Shown here piece by piece: positions 35,078 to 44,583 of a stretch of DNA of 64,000 nt. The notes below the pieces were generated by a model, which did no database searches, was not told the DNA's origin, and saw only the letters and a list, made by a program, of their open reading frames with translations. The position numbers and the translations under genes were made by a program. This stretch comes from Methylacidimicrobium fagopyrum (GTDB lineage Bacteria > Verrucomicrobiota > Verrucomicrobiia > Limisphaerales > UBA11358). How positions within the stretch are numbered: the first letter of the stretch is position 1; each line of letters opens with the position of its first letter. Where the stretch lies: contig JAMFSJ010000035.1 of assembly GCA_026225255.1 (NCBI GenBank), forward strand, positions 1 to 64,000, given 5' to 3'.

Positions 35078-37294
35078 TCACGGACAATGCACCAGCACGC
35101 GCAGCCGCATGATGTGGTAGTTGCCCGCATTGGCGGCGAAGGTCCAGTCGGGATTGCCTTGAGTTTGATTGCCGATACCGATGTCCGCGTGCACACCTTC
35201 GCGCCAATGATTGATCGCGAAGAGCGTTTGCCGCGCGTCATGGTTGTGCACTTGCATGGAACCGTAACCGTCGCTTAAAGCGTCCGGTTGATCGCCGAAA
35301 TCAAAAGCATTATTGGACGCGTTCGGCACGTTGGCGCTGTTTTGTTGCCCGTAATTGTTCGGCCAAAATTCAAGGTTGCCGCCCTTCAAGCCCGTTCCCG
35401 TGACGATGCCTTTAACGTTGGAATACACATTCAAGTGCGCGACGTTCTGTTGGAAATGCGCGCCGGAATTAACCGTCGGCACGCCGATCTGGCTGAGATT
35501 CGTGCTGAACGCATCCATCGAAACATACATATCTTGTGTGTTCATACTCGCGTCTTGCAGTTCGATGAAATAGGCGACGCGGTCGAACGGTTTCTGGATG
35601 CTGCTGTGATTATCTACGTCGTAATTGATCGTGGAACCGAGCTTCGTCAGGTCGAGATCATAAACTGTTTGAAAATTTTTCGCTTCGGGCACGTTCATAC
35701 TGAGCCAGTCACGTTTGGGCACGTTACCGGCGCGAAACGCACCAGCGGGAAGTTTTTCTGCGTTCATCAAATTCGGTTCCGCCAAATCGCTCCAGGCAAA
35801 ACGCAGCGCCACCGGATGCTTCACGTCCGACGCGGAAAGAATCACGCTGTCGCCGTCAATGCGGGCGCTGGCTTTGACAAAACCGCCTTCGTTCGCGTCA
35901 ATGATCTCAAACCAGTTCAGCGGCTGCCCATCGCGGCTGGCGAGTCCGCCGCCGACGTTGTCGAATTTGATCCGCAACGTGTCGCCTTCGATTACCAACG
36001 ATTTGAAAGTCGGTCCCCTGGCGACTAAATCTTTTTGCGCGTAAGTGTTTTTGAGTGCCAGCAACGCGAGCCGATGACCCACGTCTGATTTATTCTTCGG
36101 ATGAATGTCGCGCAGATTGCCGATGTCATTCACGACCGCCATGCCCGCGTTGGGAATCGTGTTCGCGGCGATGGTTTGCGCTTCCCACAGTTCGGCCAAT
36201 TTTTCCGGACTGTCGCCGTAGTTGAACGGCGCGATCTGCACAAAGTAGAAGGGAAAATCACCTTCGCCCCACACCGTGCGCCAACCGGCGAGCAACGCTT
36301 TCATACGCTCAGCGTAACGCATGCCTTCGCTCTCGTTCGCTTCGCCTTGATACCAGATCGCACCGCGTATCGGGAACGGTTGGAGCGGATAAATCATGCC
36401 GTTGTAAAGTGCGGTGGCCTGTTGCAAATCATGCGGTGCGCGCAATTCATCGGGATAACTCGGCGGCGGCGGAACCACTTGTTTCGCCGTCATCGCCGCG
36501 CGCGCGGATTGCACCCAGTCGTTAAATTGATCCAACGTTTGCGCCAGTCGCTGTTGGTGTAACGCGGTCTGCGGATCGCTCAGTTGAACGCGTTCGTATT
36601 CGTCCTTCAACGCGGGCACCGCGGCGAAACCGGCCGGCGGCGTCCACGATTCGATCCTCGTGCCGCCCCAATCGGCATCAATCAAACCCACCGTCACCCC
36701 GAGTTTTTCATTCAGTTCGCGACCGAAAAAATAACCGACGGCGGAAAAGCCATTCCAGCCGCCTTCCGCCACGGTTTCGGGCGTGCAAACTTTCCACATA
36801 CCGTTCATATCGGTCTGCGGTTCGGGCGTCCAACGATTTTCCACCATGAGCAGGCGGAGGCCGGGATGATACGCCGTGGCGATTTCGGCCTTGGCATTAT
36901 CCACATTACCGAGGCCGAACTCCATGTTCGACTGACCGGAACACAACCACACTTCGCCGATCATGACGTCGTCAAATTTGACCGTGCTCGAACCGCTGAC
37001 GGTGAGCGTGTAAGGGCCGCCGGCGTCCATCGCCGCGAGCGTAACCTTCCATTCGCCGCTCGCAGTGGCGGTCGTGGTTTGCGTCACCGAACCGAGTTGC
37101 ACCGTGACGGTTTCGCCGGGCGTCGCCCAGCCCCAGATGATCAACGGCTTTTCGCGTTGCAGCACCATGTGACTGCCGAACACATGCGGCAAACGGATTT
37201 CTGCCTGCGCGACATTGCCGAGCAGGAGCAGGAGCGCGACCAGCCAAAACGGAACCGCGACGCAACGAGAAATCGAAGTGAAAGATTTTTTCAT
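35078..37294 (-). CDS. Secreted sialate O-acetylesterase with extra C-terminal domain
   Basis: 738 aa from the ATG at 37294. Signal peptide: MKKSFTSISRCVAVPFWLVALLLLLGNVAQA. The esterase body (about 30-500) has the SGNH nucleophile in LCSGQSNMEFGLGN and the block GAIWYQGEANESEGMRY. It removes acetyl groups from O-acetylated sugars outside the cell. Residues about 515-738 form another beta-rich domain (YDLDLTKLGSTINYDVDNHS; GGNLEFWPNNYGQQNSANVP; LRVLVHCP) that I do not recognise and that may bind glycan. The gene stands alone, and this suggests growth on plant or algal polysaccharide. Confidence 0.92.
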   Translation of the reverse strand: MKKSFTSISRCVAVPFWLVALLLLLGNVAQAEIRLPHVFGSHMVLQREKPLIIWGWATPGETVTVQLGSVTQTTTATASGEWKVTLAAMDAGGPYTLTVSGSSTVKFDDVMIGEVWLCSGQSNMEFGLGNVDNAKAEIATAYHPGLRLLMVENRWTPEPQTDMNGMWKVCTPETVAEGGWNGFSAVGYFFGRELNEKLGVTVGLIDADWGGTRIESWTPPAGFAAVPALKDEYERVQLSDPQTALHQQRLAQTLDQFNDWVQSARAAMTAKQVVPPPPSYPDELRAPHDLQQATALYNGMIYPLQPFPIRGAIWYQGEANESEGMRYAERMKALLAGWRTVWGEGDFPFYFVQIAPFNYGDSPEKLAELWEAQTIAANTIPNAGMAVVNDIGNLRDIHPKNKSDVGHRLALLALKNTYAQKDLVARGPTFKSLVIEGDTLRIKFDNVGGGLASRDGQPLNWFEIIDANEGGFVKASARIDGDSVILSASDVKHPVALRFAWSDLAEPNLMNAEKLPAGAFRAGNVPKRDWLSMNVPEAKNFQTVYDLDLTKLGSTINYDVDNHSSIQKPFDRVAYFIELQDASMNTQDMYVSMDAFSTNLSQIGVPTVNSGAHFQQNVAHLNVYSNVKGIVTGTGLKGGNLEFWPNNYGQQNSANVPNASNNAFDFGDQPDALSDGYGSMQVHNHDARQTLFAINHWREGVHADIGIGNQTQGNPDWTFAANAGNYHIMRLRVLVHCP

Positions 37295-37389
37295 AGTGAT
37301 GGTTTGTGGCGGCATTTTATCGGTGGTTGAAAAATAATGCCATGCTGGAGTTTAAAGATTCATCTTGCGAAATGGTTAGTCGCATCACT

Positions 37390-37579
37390 CTAAGTATTTT
37401 TCGGTTTAACTTCGCCAGTGAGCAATCGCTCCAATTCGCGGGAAAGATTTAATTCGCGGGCCCTTTGTTGTAAATAATCCCGATTCAAAGCCTCCGCTTG
37501 CCGGCGATGATGCCGGCTGTGTCTCCAAGCTGTCGGTCAGACGGCGCAGGCAATCCACAAGCAAATCGCGTTTGTTCAT
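37390..37579 (-). pseudogene. Truncated and frameshifted nucleotidyltransferase-like gene
   Basis: It starts with MNKRDLLVDCLRRLTD in one frame. A second frame gives GDTAGIIAGKRRL, and a third gives LNRDYLQQRARELNLSRELERLLTGE before the stop at 37390. The C-terminal pieces match the end of small nucleotidyltransferase proteins (GII....LD..Y...WARELG....LERLL). The catalytic middle with the GS..DxD motif is absent, so an internal deletion plus frameshifts is likely. The start overlaps the stop of the 67-aa gene as ATGA. The remnant call is by pattern only. Confidence 0.6.
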
Positions 37580-37779
37580 GCCGCGCGGGCCAGTTCCAGT
37601 CGGCGACGCAACAGCCGCTCGACTTCGCTGACATTAGCATTCGGATTTTGGCGGCGGATGCCTTCACGTGCGATATCGCAGGACATTTCGTGCAGATCCA
37701 GCGCCACAGCCAAACGTTGTTCGCCCGTCATACGCCGGTAATACTCAATCTGCCGATCCAATGCGGTTGCCGCAGTCAT
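37576..37779 (-). CDS. Small hypothetical protein paired with a nucleotidyltransferase remnant
   Basis: 67 aa, all helical and charged: MTAATALDRQIEYYRRMTGE, then QRLAVALDLHEMSCDIAREGIRRQNPNANVSEVERLLRRRLELARAA. Proteins of this type (about 70-90 aa, with AREGIR..P..s..E...LL..RL) commonly precede a nucleotidyltransferase gene in bacterial genomes, as here (ATGA overlap). That partner is broken, so this gene may be an orphan. Function unknown; a two-component toxin-antitoxin-like pair is conceivable but unproven. Confidence 0.72.
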   Translation of the reverse strand: MTAATALDRQIEYYRRMTGEQRLAVALDLHEMSCDIAREGIRRQNPNANVSEVERLLRRRLELARAA

Positions 37780-38238
37780 GATGAAATTATAGCAGGGGAG
37801 TTTTAACGGGGCAAAAGCATTCAGCTCAATATTGGCGCGGAAAATATGTCAACGATCACCAATGCATCCGGAATATTCTGCGGGGATTTTACAACCTAAT
37901 TTCCCGTGCGTGTCGATTGAATGATCTGTTTTTTTATACGCCTAGGCGCTGGGGCTCAGTGGCATCGTGGCCTGGAGCTGCTTGAGCGCCTCCACCGATG
38001 AAGTTAGCGAATGACTCAAGCACCCTTTGAGCGTTGGCTGCCAGACTGATGTTGTGGAGGTCGCTATTCGTAGGCATAGACTATTAGAAGCAATGGTATT
38101 GGACGAGTTTTCCAAGCATTTAGATCATCAAGCTCTAGCGGTAGTCTGTAACTGCCACGGCAAACAAAAATGAATTTTCTTAATTTTTTTTAATGGGTTT
38201 AATCTTCTGATTTAGGGAATCCTATTTTGCTTTAGAAA
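37780..38238. other. Intergenic stretch without recognisable gene
   Basis: About 460 bp, becoming AT-rich toward 38238. Frames are short and unlike proteins. No tRNA, terminator of note or repeat family was seen. It marks the edge of the AT-rich two-gene module that follows. Confidence 0.6.
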
Positions 38239-38532
38239 TTAAATCCCTCTTAATGACCATCCCCAATTTTGACCAACTGTCAAAAAAAAGCTTCCTTTTG
38301 CACCTGTGGACTTAAAAGCGATTGTAACAGGTTCAATAAGGTCATCTCTAACCTTTGCGGTATTCTCGCCGTTAAATTCACCTACATATGTATTTGAAGG
38401 TAAAGGGGACGTTCCTTTTTCTCCTTTAATTTCTTGAGAAAAACCAAGATTTGTCAATTTTTGCTTAATCTGCGCCTGCACGCCAGCATTAAAATTATTA
38501 ACTTGAAAAGAAATAGTTACAAGATAACTCAT
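38239..38532 (-). CDS. Small protein of an AT-rich two-gene module, possible ferredoxin-like fold
   Basis: 97 aa. The predicted order of elements is strand (YLVTISFQV), helix (GVQAQIKQKLTNLGF), strand (SNTYVGEFNG), helix (KVRDDLIEPVTIAFKSTG) and strand (GSFFLTVGQNW). That beta-alpha-beta-alpha-beta plan recalls ferredoxin-like folds such as Cas2/VapD, but no catalytic residue can be named. It overlaps the stop of the upstream membrane gene by 4 bp (ATGA). Base composition is clearly more AT-rich than neighbours. Function unknown; acquired origin likely. Confidence 0.65.
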   Translation of the reverse strand: MSYLVTISFQVNNFNAGVQAQIKQKLTNLGFSQEIKGEKGTSPLPSNTYVGEFNGENTAKVRDDLIEPVTIAFKSTGAKGSFFLTVGQNWGWSLRGI

Positions 38533-39179
38533 TTTGCACCTCCCTGTTCACCGGAAGCCGGTTTTATGACTGGAACCGTGGGAATTGAATTCGCCCCTGA
38601 AAATATTTTAGGCCCAAACCACATTAAAACTGCGAAAACAGCTCCAATAAGTGTCCAGGTAAAATAAATTAAATCCTTTGTAGTATTAATTCCTGATTCA
38701 AGCTCTGATTTGAGTGGACAATTTTTTATCGAAGCATTCAAATCTCCATAGTCTTTTTCAAGCTGCTTTAAATCAACAAGTGCTTTGGGATCAGCAAACA
38801 TATACGATTTCAGTGTATTAATTTCTTTTCGCATATCTTCAAGAGTTGAAATTTGTTCTGGTTTTACATCCCCTACACTCATTGCCGTTTCAATTGTTTG
38901 AAGGCGGTTTTCAATCGACGATGTAGACAAGACTTTCATCTGATCATTCAGGCTCGCAATTTTCGCCTGAATATCTGGTATTGCTTGAATTCCTTGGAGT
39001 TGAGCTTCCAACAATTTGTCTTTATGCTGCAAAATGCTTCGAAGTGTTGGGCCAAAATAAAAAAATGAAATTAATACTAATGCCCCCAAAATTACTGTAA
39101 TAAACGCCCTTCTTCGCAATACATTAATTTCATGAGAACGGACATGGTAAAACATTCTTTCGGCTGAGTTGTCATCCAT
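38529..39179 (-). CDS. Membrane protein with coiled-coil ectodomain, AT-rich two-gene module
   Basis: 216 aa. One helix near the N-terminus (FITVILGALVLISFFYFGP, 26-44) and one near the C-terminus (YFTWTLIGAVFAVLMWFGP) flank a 130-residue helical, coiled-coil-like middle (LLEAQLQGIQAIPDIQAKIASL; TIETAMSVGD; DLKQLEKDYGDLNASI). The N-terminal tail (MDDNSAERMFYHVRSHE) would be cytosolic. Codons end in A/T far more than in neighbouring genes. It overlaps the 97-aa gene, so the two are translated together. No family is recognised. Confidence 0.7.
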   Translation of the reverse strand: MDDNSAERMFYHVRSHEINVLRRRAFITVILGALVLISFFYFGPTLRSILQHKDKLLEAQLQGIQAIPDIQAKIASLNDQMKVLSTSSIENRLQTIETAMSVGDVKPEQISTLEDMRKEINTLKSYMFADPKALVDLKQLEKDYGDLNASIKNCPLKSELESGINTTKDLIYFTWTLIGAVFAVLMWFGPKIFSGANSIPTVPVIKPASGEQGGAK

Positions 39180-39258
39180 AAATATGTTCCTTCAGATTGA
39201 TTTTAATGAATAATTGCTAAAAAATAATTTTGGCAATTATTGGCTTCAGTATTTGTAT

Positions 39259-40998
39259 TTACAACTCCAAATCCTTATCCGTCACCGCGCCTTCAGACGC
39301 ACTTGTCACATGCGCGGCGAATTTGGCGAGCACGCCGCGCGGATAACGCGGAGCCGGTTTTTTCCACGCTTTTTTACGCTTGGCCAGTTCCTTCACCGAC
39401 ACGTCGAGCGTGAGCGTGCGTTTGTTGGAATCGAAGATGATCTCGTCGCCGTTCTTCACGAGGGCGAGCGGGCCGCCGACGTAAGATTCCGGCGTGACGT
39501 GGCCGACAACGAAGCCGTGGCTGCCGCCGCTAAAGCGTCCGTCGGTGAGTAATGCGACGTCTTTACCGAGACCCTTGCCCATGATCGCGCTGGTGGGCGC
39601 AAGCATTTCGCGCATGCCGGGGCCGCCTTTTGGGCCTTCACTGCGGATGACGATGACGTGACCGGCTTTCACCGTGCCGTCGAGAATGGCTTTTAACGCC
39701 TTTTCTTCGCCTTCAAACACGATGGCTTTGCCTTCAAAGCGTGAACCTTCCTTGCCGGTAATTTTGCCGACCGCGCCGCCGGGTGCGAGGTTGCCGTAGA
39801 AAATGACAAGATGGCTGTCTTTCTTAATCGGATTTTCGAACGGACGAATGATCTGTTGTCCGGCGGCATAAGGTTTCACCCCGCGCAACGTCTCGGCCAT
39901 CGTTTCACCGGTGACGGTGAGCGCATCGCCGTGCAACAACTTTTTATCGAGCAACATTTTCATCAACGGACGGATGCCGCCGATGGCGACGAGCGCGCTC
40001 ATGCTGTATTTGCCGCTGGGCTTGAGATCGGCCAGCACGGGCACGCGTTTGCCGATCCGGGTGAAATCGTCAATGGTGAGCTTCACTTCCGCCGCGCTGG
40101 CGATGGCCAGCAAATGCAGCACGGCATTGGTCGAACCGCCGAGCGCGATGACCACGGTGATGGCGTTCTCAAACGCTTTCTTCGTGAGAATATCGCGCGG
40201 ACGAATGCCTTTGCGCAACATATCCACGACGGCGGCACCGGCGCGACGGCAATCGTCCATCTTCGCGGGCGAAATCGCATTTTGCGCGGAACTGTTGGGC
40301 AAACTCATGCCGAGCGCTTCGATCGCCGAAGCCATCGTGTTCGCGGTATACATGCCGCCGCAAGAACCTGGTCCGGGGATCGCGCAGGATTCCACGGCGT
40401 GCAATTCTGCGTCGGAAATTTTTCCCGCTGCATGTTGGCCGACCGCTTCAAAGACGGAAACGATGTCGAGGTCTTTGCCGATATTTGGTGAATTGGCCGG
40501 CGCGGTGGCCGCCGTGAGGCAGCCGGGCAAAATCGTTCCGCCATAAACAAAAACCGCCGCCCGATTCATGCGGGCGATGCAGATCAGTGCGCCGGGCATG
40601 TTTTTATCGCAACCGCCGACGGCGACGTAACCGTCCATGCCCGCGCAGCCAACGACCGTTTCAATGGAATCGGCGATCACTTCGCGCGAGACGAGCGAAT
40701 ATTTCATCGCTTCGTTGCCGTTCGAGATGCCGTCGGAAACCGTGATGGTGTTGAAGATGACCGCTTTGCCGCCATTCGCATTCGCGCCTTTTTCCGCTTC
40801 GAGCGCGAGTTTGTCGATGTGCATGTTGCATGGCGTGACGTTGCTCCAGGTCGAAGCGATGCCGATGAGGGGCTTTTTGAAATCGGCTTCGGTGAAACCG
40901 ACCGGATAAAGCATGGAGCGCGCGGCGGCGCGGTGCGGTCCGTCGAGCAACGGGCCGGAAAATGGGCGCAACGAGTTGGCGGATTTATTTTTTTTCAT
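39259..40998 (-). CDS. ilvD: Dihydroxy-acid dehydratase
   Basis: 579 aa from the ATG at 40998; the frame upstream lacks homology. The Fe-S ligands are in [11 protein letters not shown] and [12 protein letters not shown], and [14 protein letters not shown] is present. The C-terminal region has [15 protein letters not shown] and [22 protein letters not shown]. It catalyses the third step of valine, isoleucine and pantothenate-precursor synthesis in the cytosol. No other ilv gene adjoins. It is downstream of nothing obvious and probably has its own promoter in the 40999-41150 interval. Confidence 0.97.
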   Translation of the reverse strand: MKKNKSANSLRPFSGPLLDGPHRAAARSMLYPVGFTEADFKKPLIGIASTWSNVTPCNMHIDKLALEAEKGANANGGKAVIFNTITVSDGISNGNEAMKYSLVSREVIADSIETVVGCAGMDGYVAVGGCDKNMPGALICIARMNRAAVFVYGGTILPGCLTAATAPANSPNIGKDLDIVSVFEAVGQHAAGKISDAELHAVESCAIPGPGSCGGMYTANTMASAIEALGMSLPNSSAQNAISPAKMDDCRRAGAAVVDMLRKGIRPRDILTKKAFENAITVVIALGGSTNAVLHLLAIASAAEVKLTIDDFTRIGKRVPVLADLKPSGKYSMSALVAIGGIRPLMKMLLDKKLLHGDALTVTGETMAETLRGVKPYAAGQQIIRPFENPIKKDSHLVIFYGNLAPGGAVGKITGKEGSRFEGKAIVFEGEEKALKAILDGTVKAGHVIVIRSEGPKGGPGMREMLAPTSAIMGKGLGKDVALLTDGRFSGGSHGFVVGHVTPESYVGGPLALVKNGDEIIFDSNKRTLTLDVSVKELAKRKKAWKKPAPRYPRGVLAKFAAHVTSASEGAVTDKDLEL

Positions 40999-41157
40999 CG
41001 GCAGAAATAATGCCACAGCCCGGCGGTAAATTCCAAGTCCAAGGTGCGGCGAAGTTTTTTGAAATGGTGCTGGAGGCTCGTTGCGGGCGGCTGGGAAAGG
41101 TTGGTTTGCGCTTAGCGCGGGGAAATGGCGCAGATTATATTCACGCTTCAGCCAAGC

Positions 41158-41189
41158 AAACAGGCCGGTCAATGAAGACCGGCCTGTTT
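41158..41189 (-). terminator. Stem-loop downstream of the PEP-CTERM gene
   Basis: A perfect 13-bp inverted repeat (41158-41170 and 41177-41189; AAACAGGCCGGTC) has a 6-nt loop, 28 bp after the stop at 41217. The T-run after the stem is short, so it may be a weak intrinsic terminator or an mRNA-stabilising hairpin. Confidence 0.7.
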
Positions 41190-41216
41190 AGTGATATAAT
41201 TTTATTTAACTATGGT

Positions 41217-41921
41217 TTAGGCGATGCGGTTCTTGCGGAAGCCGCGGAGCGCACCAGCACCAAACGGCAGCAACAACAAAGCACCAGCGACAATGGTCGT
41301 GGATTCGGGCACCGGAGCCACACCAGACACTTGGACAACGAGGTCATTATAGTCGAAGTCGTTTCCGTCTTCAAAAGCGATCACATAAGTTGGCGTGGCG
41401 GCATACGCAGCCCCAGTCAACAAGAAAGTAACCATGCGATCCAAAACAGCCAAACCTGTCGCCGGGTCAATGATCGGCGTATTTAATGATGGATCTGAGG
41501 ATGAATAGGCCGAGACACTTCCGGTCGGCTTATCTAAAAACAAGAAAGGACTGTTCGCCGGCGTGAAAACGGTTACCGGAGGCACAACCGTGCTATTGAT
41601 GGTGCTGGCCGGAACGCTAAAAATCGGCGCCGGATTGCCACTGGGGGTGAGGCTACCCAAATCAGTGGTGGAAAGGGTTTGAGCCGCTCCAGAGTAAATA
41701 GCGATAAAGCTAGCTGCTCCAGATCCGCCGGTTGTCCATTGGATGTCCGAGGTATCATCTACGCGAGCGAAATTGCCAGCTCCGTATTGATTATTCATGA
41801 TTGTAAGGAGAGATGCCTCGCCGTTATTCACGGTTTCGACATCGGTTAGAGCGGCACGACTTGTTGCAGTAGCGAGAACGAGCCCCGCCATCGCAACAAC
41901 TGTTGATTTCATATATTTCAT
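41217..41921 (-). CDS. PEP-CTERM sorted exported protein
   Basis: 234 aa from the ATG at 41921. Signal peptide: MKYMKSTVVAMAGLVLATATSRA. The C-terminus has the PEP-CTERM signal: VPEST, a hydrophobic helix (TIVAGALLLLPFGAGAL), then RGFRKNR. The body contains FEDGNDFDYNDLVVQV, the Asp/Asn-rich turn of DUF4114-like calcium-binding domains. The exosortase/EpsH system would process it at the inner membrane; its enzyme is not in this window. It is probably a surface or matrix protein. Confidence 0.9.
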   Translation of the reverse strand: MKYMKSTVVAMAGLVLATATSRAALTDVETVNNGEASLLTIMNNQYGAGNFARVDDTSDIQWTTGGSGAASFIAIYSGAAQTLSTTDLGSLTPSGNPAPIFSVPASTINSTVVPPVTVFTPANSPFLFLDKPTGSVSAYSSSDPSLNTPIIDPATGLAVLDRMVTFLLTGAAYAATPTYVIAFEDGNDFDYNDLVVQVSGVAPVPESTTIVAGALLLLPFGAGALRGFRKNRIA

Positions 41922-42320
41922 AGTAATAGGTTTATTTTTTACGACTGGTTGAGTTCGTTCTGCCAATAAAATTCTAATCAGCACCACAGTTTATACCCCT
42001 ATCGCGTCCGACCCTCTATGGGATTTAAGGACATCTTCGTTCGCTTTTGGGACATGTTGAATATTTTAGAAAGCCGATCGCCGATCAGCCCGAGGAAGGT
42101 TTCTCCAACGAAACCAGTGTTCCGCCGCCAACGAAATAGATGATTTATGGTTAAAGTTAGAAGTTTCTCTGGTATTTGCCCGGTTTTACTTCGTTTTGAC
42201 TTAGTCGCGACGCAGCTCAGAGCGAAGGTGGAAAGATTGGAGTTTAGAGCTTTTTACACCCCTCTTTGTGGGGGGAATCCAAATGCGGTTGCATCGCCTA
42301 AGCTGCGGCGAAACATTTCC
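41922..42320. other. Intergenic stretch upstream of the GH9 gene
   Basis: About 400 bp holding the divergent promoters of the PEP-CTERM and GH9 genes. A fragment GCCGATCGCCGATCAGCC near 42072 resembles the GCCGATC palindromic family seen at 58221 and 61392. The open frame from 42147 is only an upstream extension of the GH9 frame without similarity to a protein. Confidence 0.5.
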
Positions 42321-44162
42321 ATGATGAAACACGCTTATCACAAACTCGCCATCGTTTGCTCTTGGTTGCTGGTTCAAACCAGCTTCGGACAAGAACTGAA
42401 AATCCTAATCAACCATCTCGGCTACGAAGCCGATGCGCCCAAACACGCGATAATTCTGGGACACGCCGGCGACGTCGTGACGAGCTTCAAAGTGATTGAT
42501 GACGCCACGGGCAAAAATGTGCTTTCCAATTCCGTCACCCAAATCGGGCCGGTGGATCAGTGGAAAGATTGGTTTTTTTGGACAGTGGATTTTGACGCGC
42601 TCAATACCGAAGGAACTTACGTTCTCGAATGCACCACGAGCCACGGCGAGGTTCGTTCGTTTCCGTTCCAGATCCAGCGCGGTTTGTTGGAGAAAAACAC
42701 TTTATCCAGCGTCATCTATTATTTCAAAGGCCAACGCAGCTCCGGTTTATTGGACCAGGCCGACCACCACGCAAAATACGAAGACGCCACCAACCGCGCC
42801 GATGTCCATGGCGGTTGGTATGACGCGACCGGCGATTACGGCAAACATCTCGGCGGACTTGGTTTCTCGATTTATTTTAATATGCAGCCCACGCCGGTCG
42901 CGGACTGGGCTTTGTTCAAGGCGTATCAAACATTGGACCAGCGCGGTGATCAGAATTTTCAGCAATACAAACGTCGCTTGTTGGACGAGGCGATGTATGG
43001 CGCAGACTTTTTAGTGCGGATGAAAAATTCCGGCAGTTCGTTTCTCCGAACGGTGGATGCGCCGGGGCCGGGCAAACGTCCGGAGGATCGAATCGTTGGC
43101 AAAGAAGGCGTCGGTTTCGCGATCAAAACGGTGCGGACGAAAAATGATTTTTCCATCGGCGCGCGGAAAACCATGGCGGGAGAATTTCCTTACGAAGTCG
43201 GCTATCGCTCCGGCGGCGGGGTGGCGATCGCCGCGTTAGCCATGGCCAGCACCTATTTCGTTGGTGGTGATTTTTCCAACGCCACGTATCTGCAGACGGC
43301 GGAAGCGGCGTTTGCTTTTTTAGAAACCAACAATCTCGCGTTCAATCCTGACGGTCAGGAAAATATTTTAGACGACTATTGCGGTCTGCTCGCGGCGACG
43401 GAACTTTTCAAGGCGACCAAAAAACCGGAATACAAAATCGCCGCCGACCACAAGGCGAACCGCTTGATGTCGCGTTTGATCACGAGCGGCGCTTATACGA
43501 ATTACTGGCGCGCGGACGATGGCGCGCGTCCCTATTTTCACGCAGTAGATGCGGGATTTCCCGTGATCAGCCTGCTCGGTTACGCCGACATCGCCGACGC
43601 CGCAACGCGTTCAAAAGTTTTGGTAACGGTGAAGAAATCATTGGAATTTGAATTATCCGTGACGAAGGAAGTTGCAAATCCCTTTGGCTACGCGCGGCAA
43701 CTCGTGCAAACACAAGCGGGACTTCGTCGCACCACGTTTTTTTACCCGCACGACACGGAAACGGCGCCGTGGTGGCAGGGCGAAAATGCCCGTTTGAGTT
43801 CTTTGGCCGCCGCCGCGCGGCTGGCCGCGACCTATTTCACCAACGATCCTGCGTTCAGCCAGCCCTTGCAAACCTACGCGTGGAATCAATTGAACTGGAT
43901 TCTCGGATTGAATCCATACGACAGTTGCATGTTGCAAGGTGCGGGCCGCAACACGATTTTCTACATGTATTTCAAATCCTACGAATACACCGGCGCGCCT
44001 GGCGGTATTTGCAACGGCATCACGAGCGGGCGCACGAATTTGGACGACATTGATTATAACGTTGGTTTTGCCGTGACCGGTCAGGACGAAGACTGGCGCT
44101 GGAGCGAACAATGGCTGCCGCACGACGCGTGGTATTTATACGCCGTCTCGCTGCGACATTGA
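42321..44162 (+). CDS. Glycoside hydrolase family 9 (endoglucanase-like) with N-terminal Ig domain
   Basis: 613 aa from the ATG at 42321 (42324 is equally possible). Signal peptide: MMKHAYHKLAIVCSWLLVQTSFG. The CelD_N Ig-like domain (about 25-120: ILINHLGYEADAPKHAII) is followed by the alpha/alpha barrel. The catalytic Asp region is HGGWYDATGDYGKHLGG. The C-terminal signatures are NWILGLNPYDSCML and the acid-region segment EDWRWSEQWLPHDAWYL. It should cleave beta-1,4-glucans outside the cytoplasm. It may be anchored or free; no dockerin or CBM is present. A single gene. Confidence 0.93.
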   Translation: MMKHAYHKLAIVCSWLLVQTSFGQELKILINHLGYEADAPKHAIILGHAGDVVTSFKVIDDATGKNVLSNSVTQIGPVDQWKDWFFWTVDFDALNTEGTYVLECTTSHGEVRSFPFQIQRGLLEKNTLSSVIYYFKGQRSSGLLDQADHHAKYEDATNRADVHGGWYDATGDYGKHLGGLGFSIYFNMQPTPVADWALFKAYQTLDQRGDQNFQQYKRRLLDEAMYGADFLVRMKNSGSSFLRTVDAPGPGKRPEDRIVGKEGVGFAIKTVRTKNDFSIGARKTMAGEFPYEVGYRSGGGVAIAALAMASTYFVGGDFSNATYLQTAEAAFAFLETNNLAFNPDGQENILDDYCGLLAATELFKATKKPEYKIAADHKANRLMSRLITSGAYTNYWRADDGARPYFHAVDAGFPVISLLGYADIADAATRSKVLVTVKKSLEFELSVTKEVANPFGYARQLVQTQAGLRRTTFFYPHDTETAPWWQGENARLSSLAAAARLAATYFTNDPAFSQPLQTYAWNQLNWILGLNPYDSCMLQGAGRNTIFYMYFKSYEYTGAPGGICNGITSGRTNLDDIDYNVGFAVTGQDEDWRWSEQWLPHDAWYLYAVSLRH

Positions 44163-44298
44163 AAACGGGTTAGCTTCAAATTGTTGAACCGGCTGTCACG
44201 ATTTCCGCCAAAACTCTCGCGGCCTGTCTTGATTATGGATGGTTTTGGCACGTTTCGCGCCACGAAGCGGTTGGCATCAAAGCTGCATTCACTCAAGC

Positions 44299-44580
44299 AT
44301 GGCGCAGTCATCTGGAATCAAAATTGCCGCTTGGGCCAAAGCCGAGCAGCGCCGAGAAACCCGCAAAGAAAATCGCGGGAGCGTTCGCGGCATTTTTGGA
44401 TTTCTGTTCTGCGTGACGGTTCTGGTTTATATTTTTTGTGACCACGCGAATTTACAGAAAATTATTCACACACGAATTTATCCCGCCATCAACCGGGTGA
44501 TGGTTCAGAGTCATAGTCCCTCCTATTTTAGGCAAGGCGCACTCAAGCACGAACACGAAGTCGACGAAATCAATCAGTGA
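44299..44580 (+). CDS. Small single-pass membrane protein (hypothetical)
   Basis: 93 aa from the ATG at 44299 (the frame is open from 44239). A basic N-terminus (AKAEQRRETRKENRG) precedes one membrane helix (IFGFLFCVTVLVYIF, about 34-48). A 45-residue tail follows, with no motif. The gene ends 3 bp before the convergent CBS gene. No family is recognised. The start and even the reality of the gene are uncertain. Confidence 0.45.
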   Translation: MAQSSGIKIAAWAKAEQRRETRKENRGSVRGIFGFLFCVTVLVYIFCDHANLQKIIHTRIYPAINRVMVQSHSPSYFRQGALKHEHEVDEINQ

Positions 44581-44583
44581 TTT

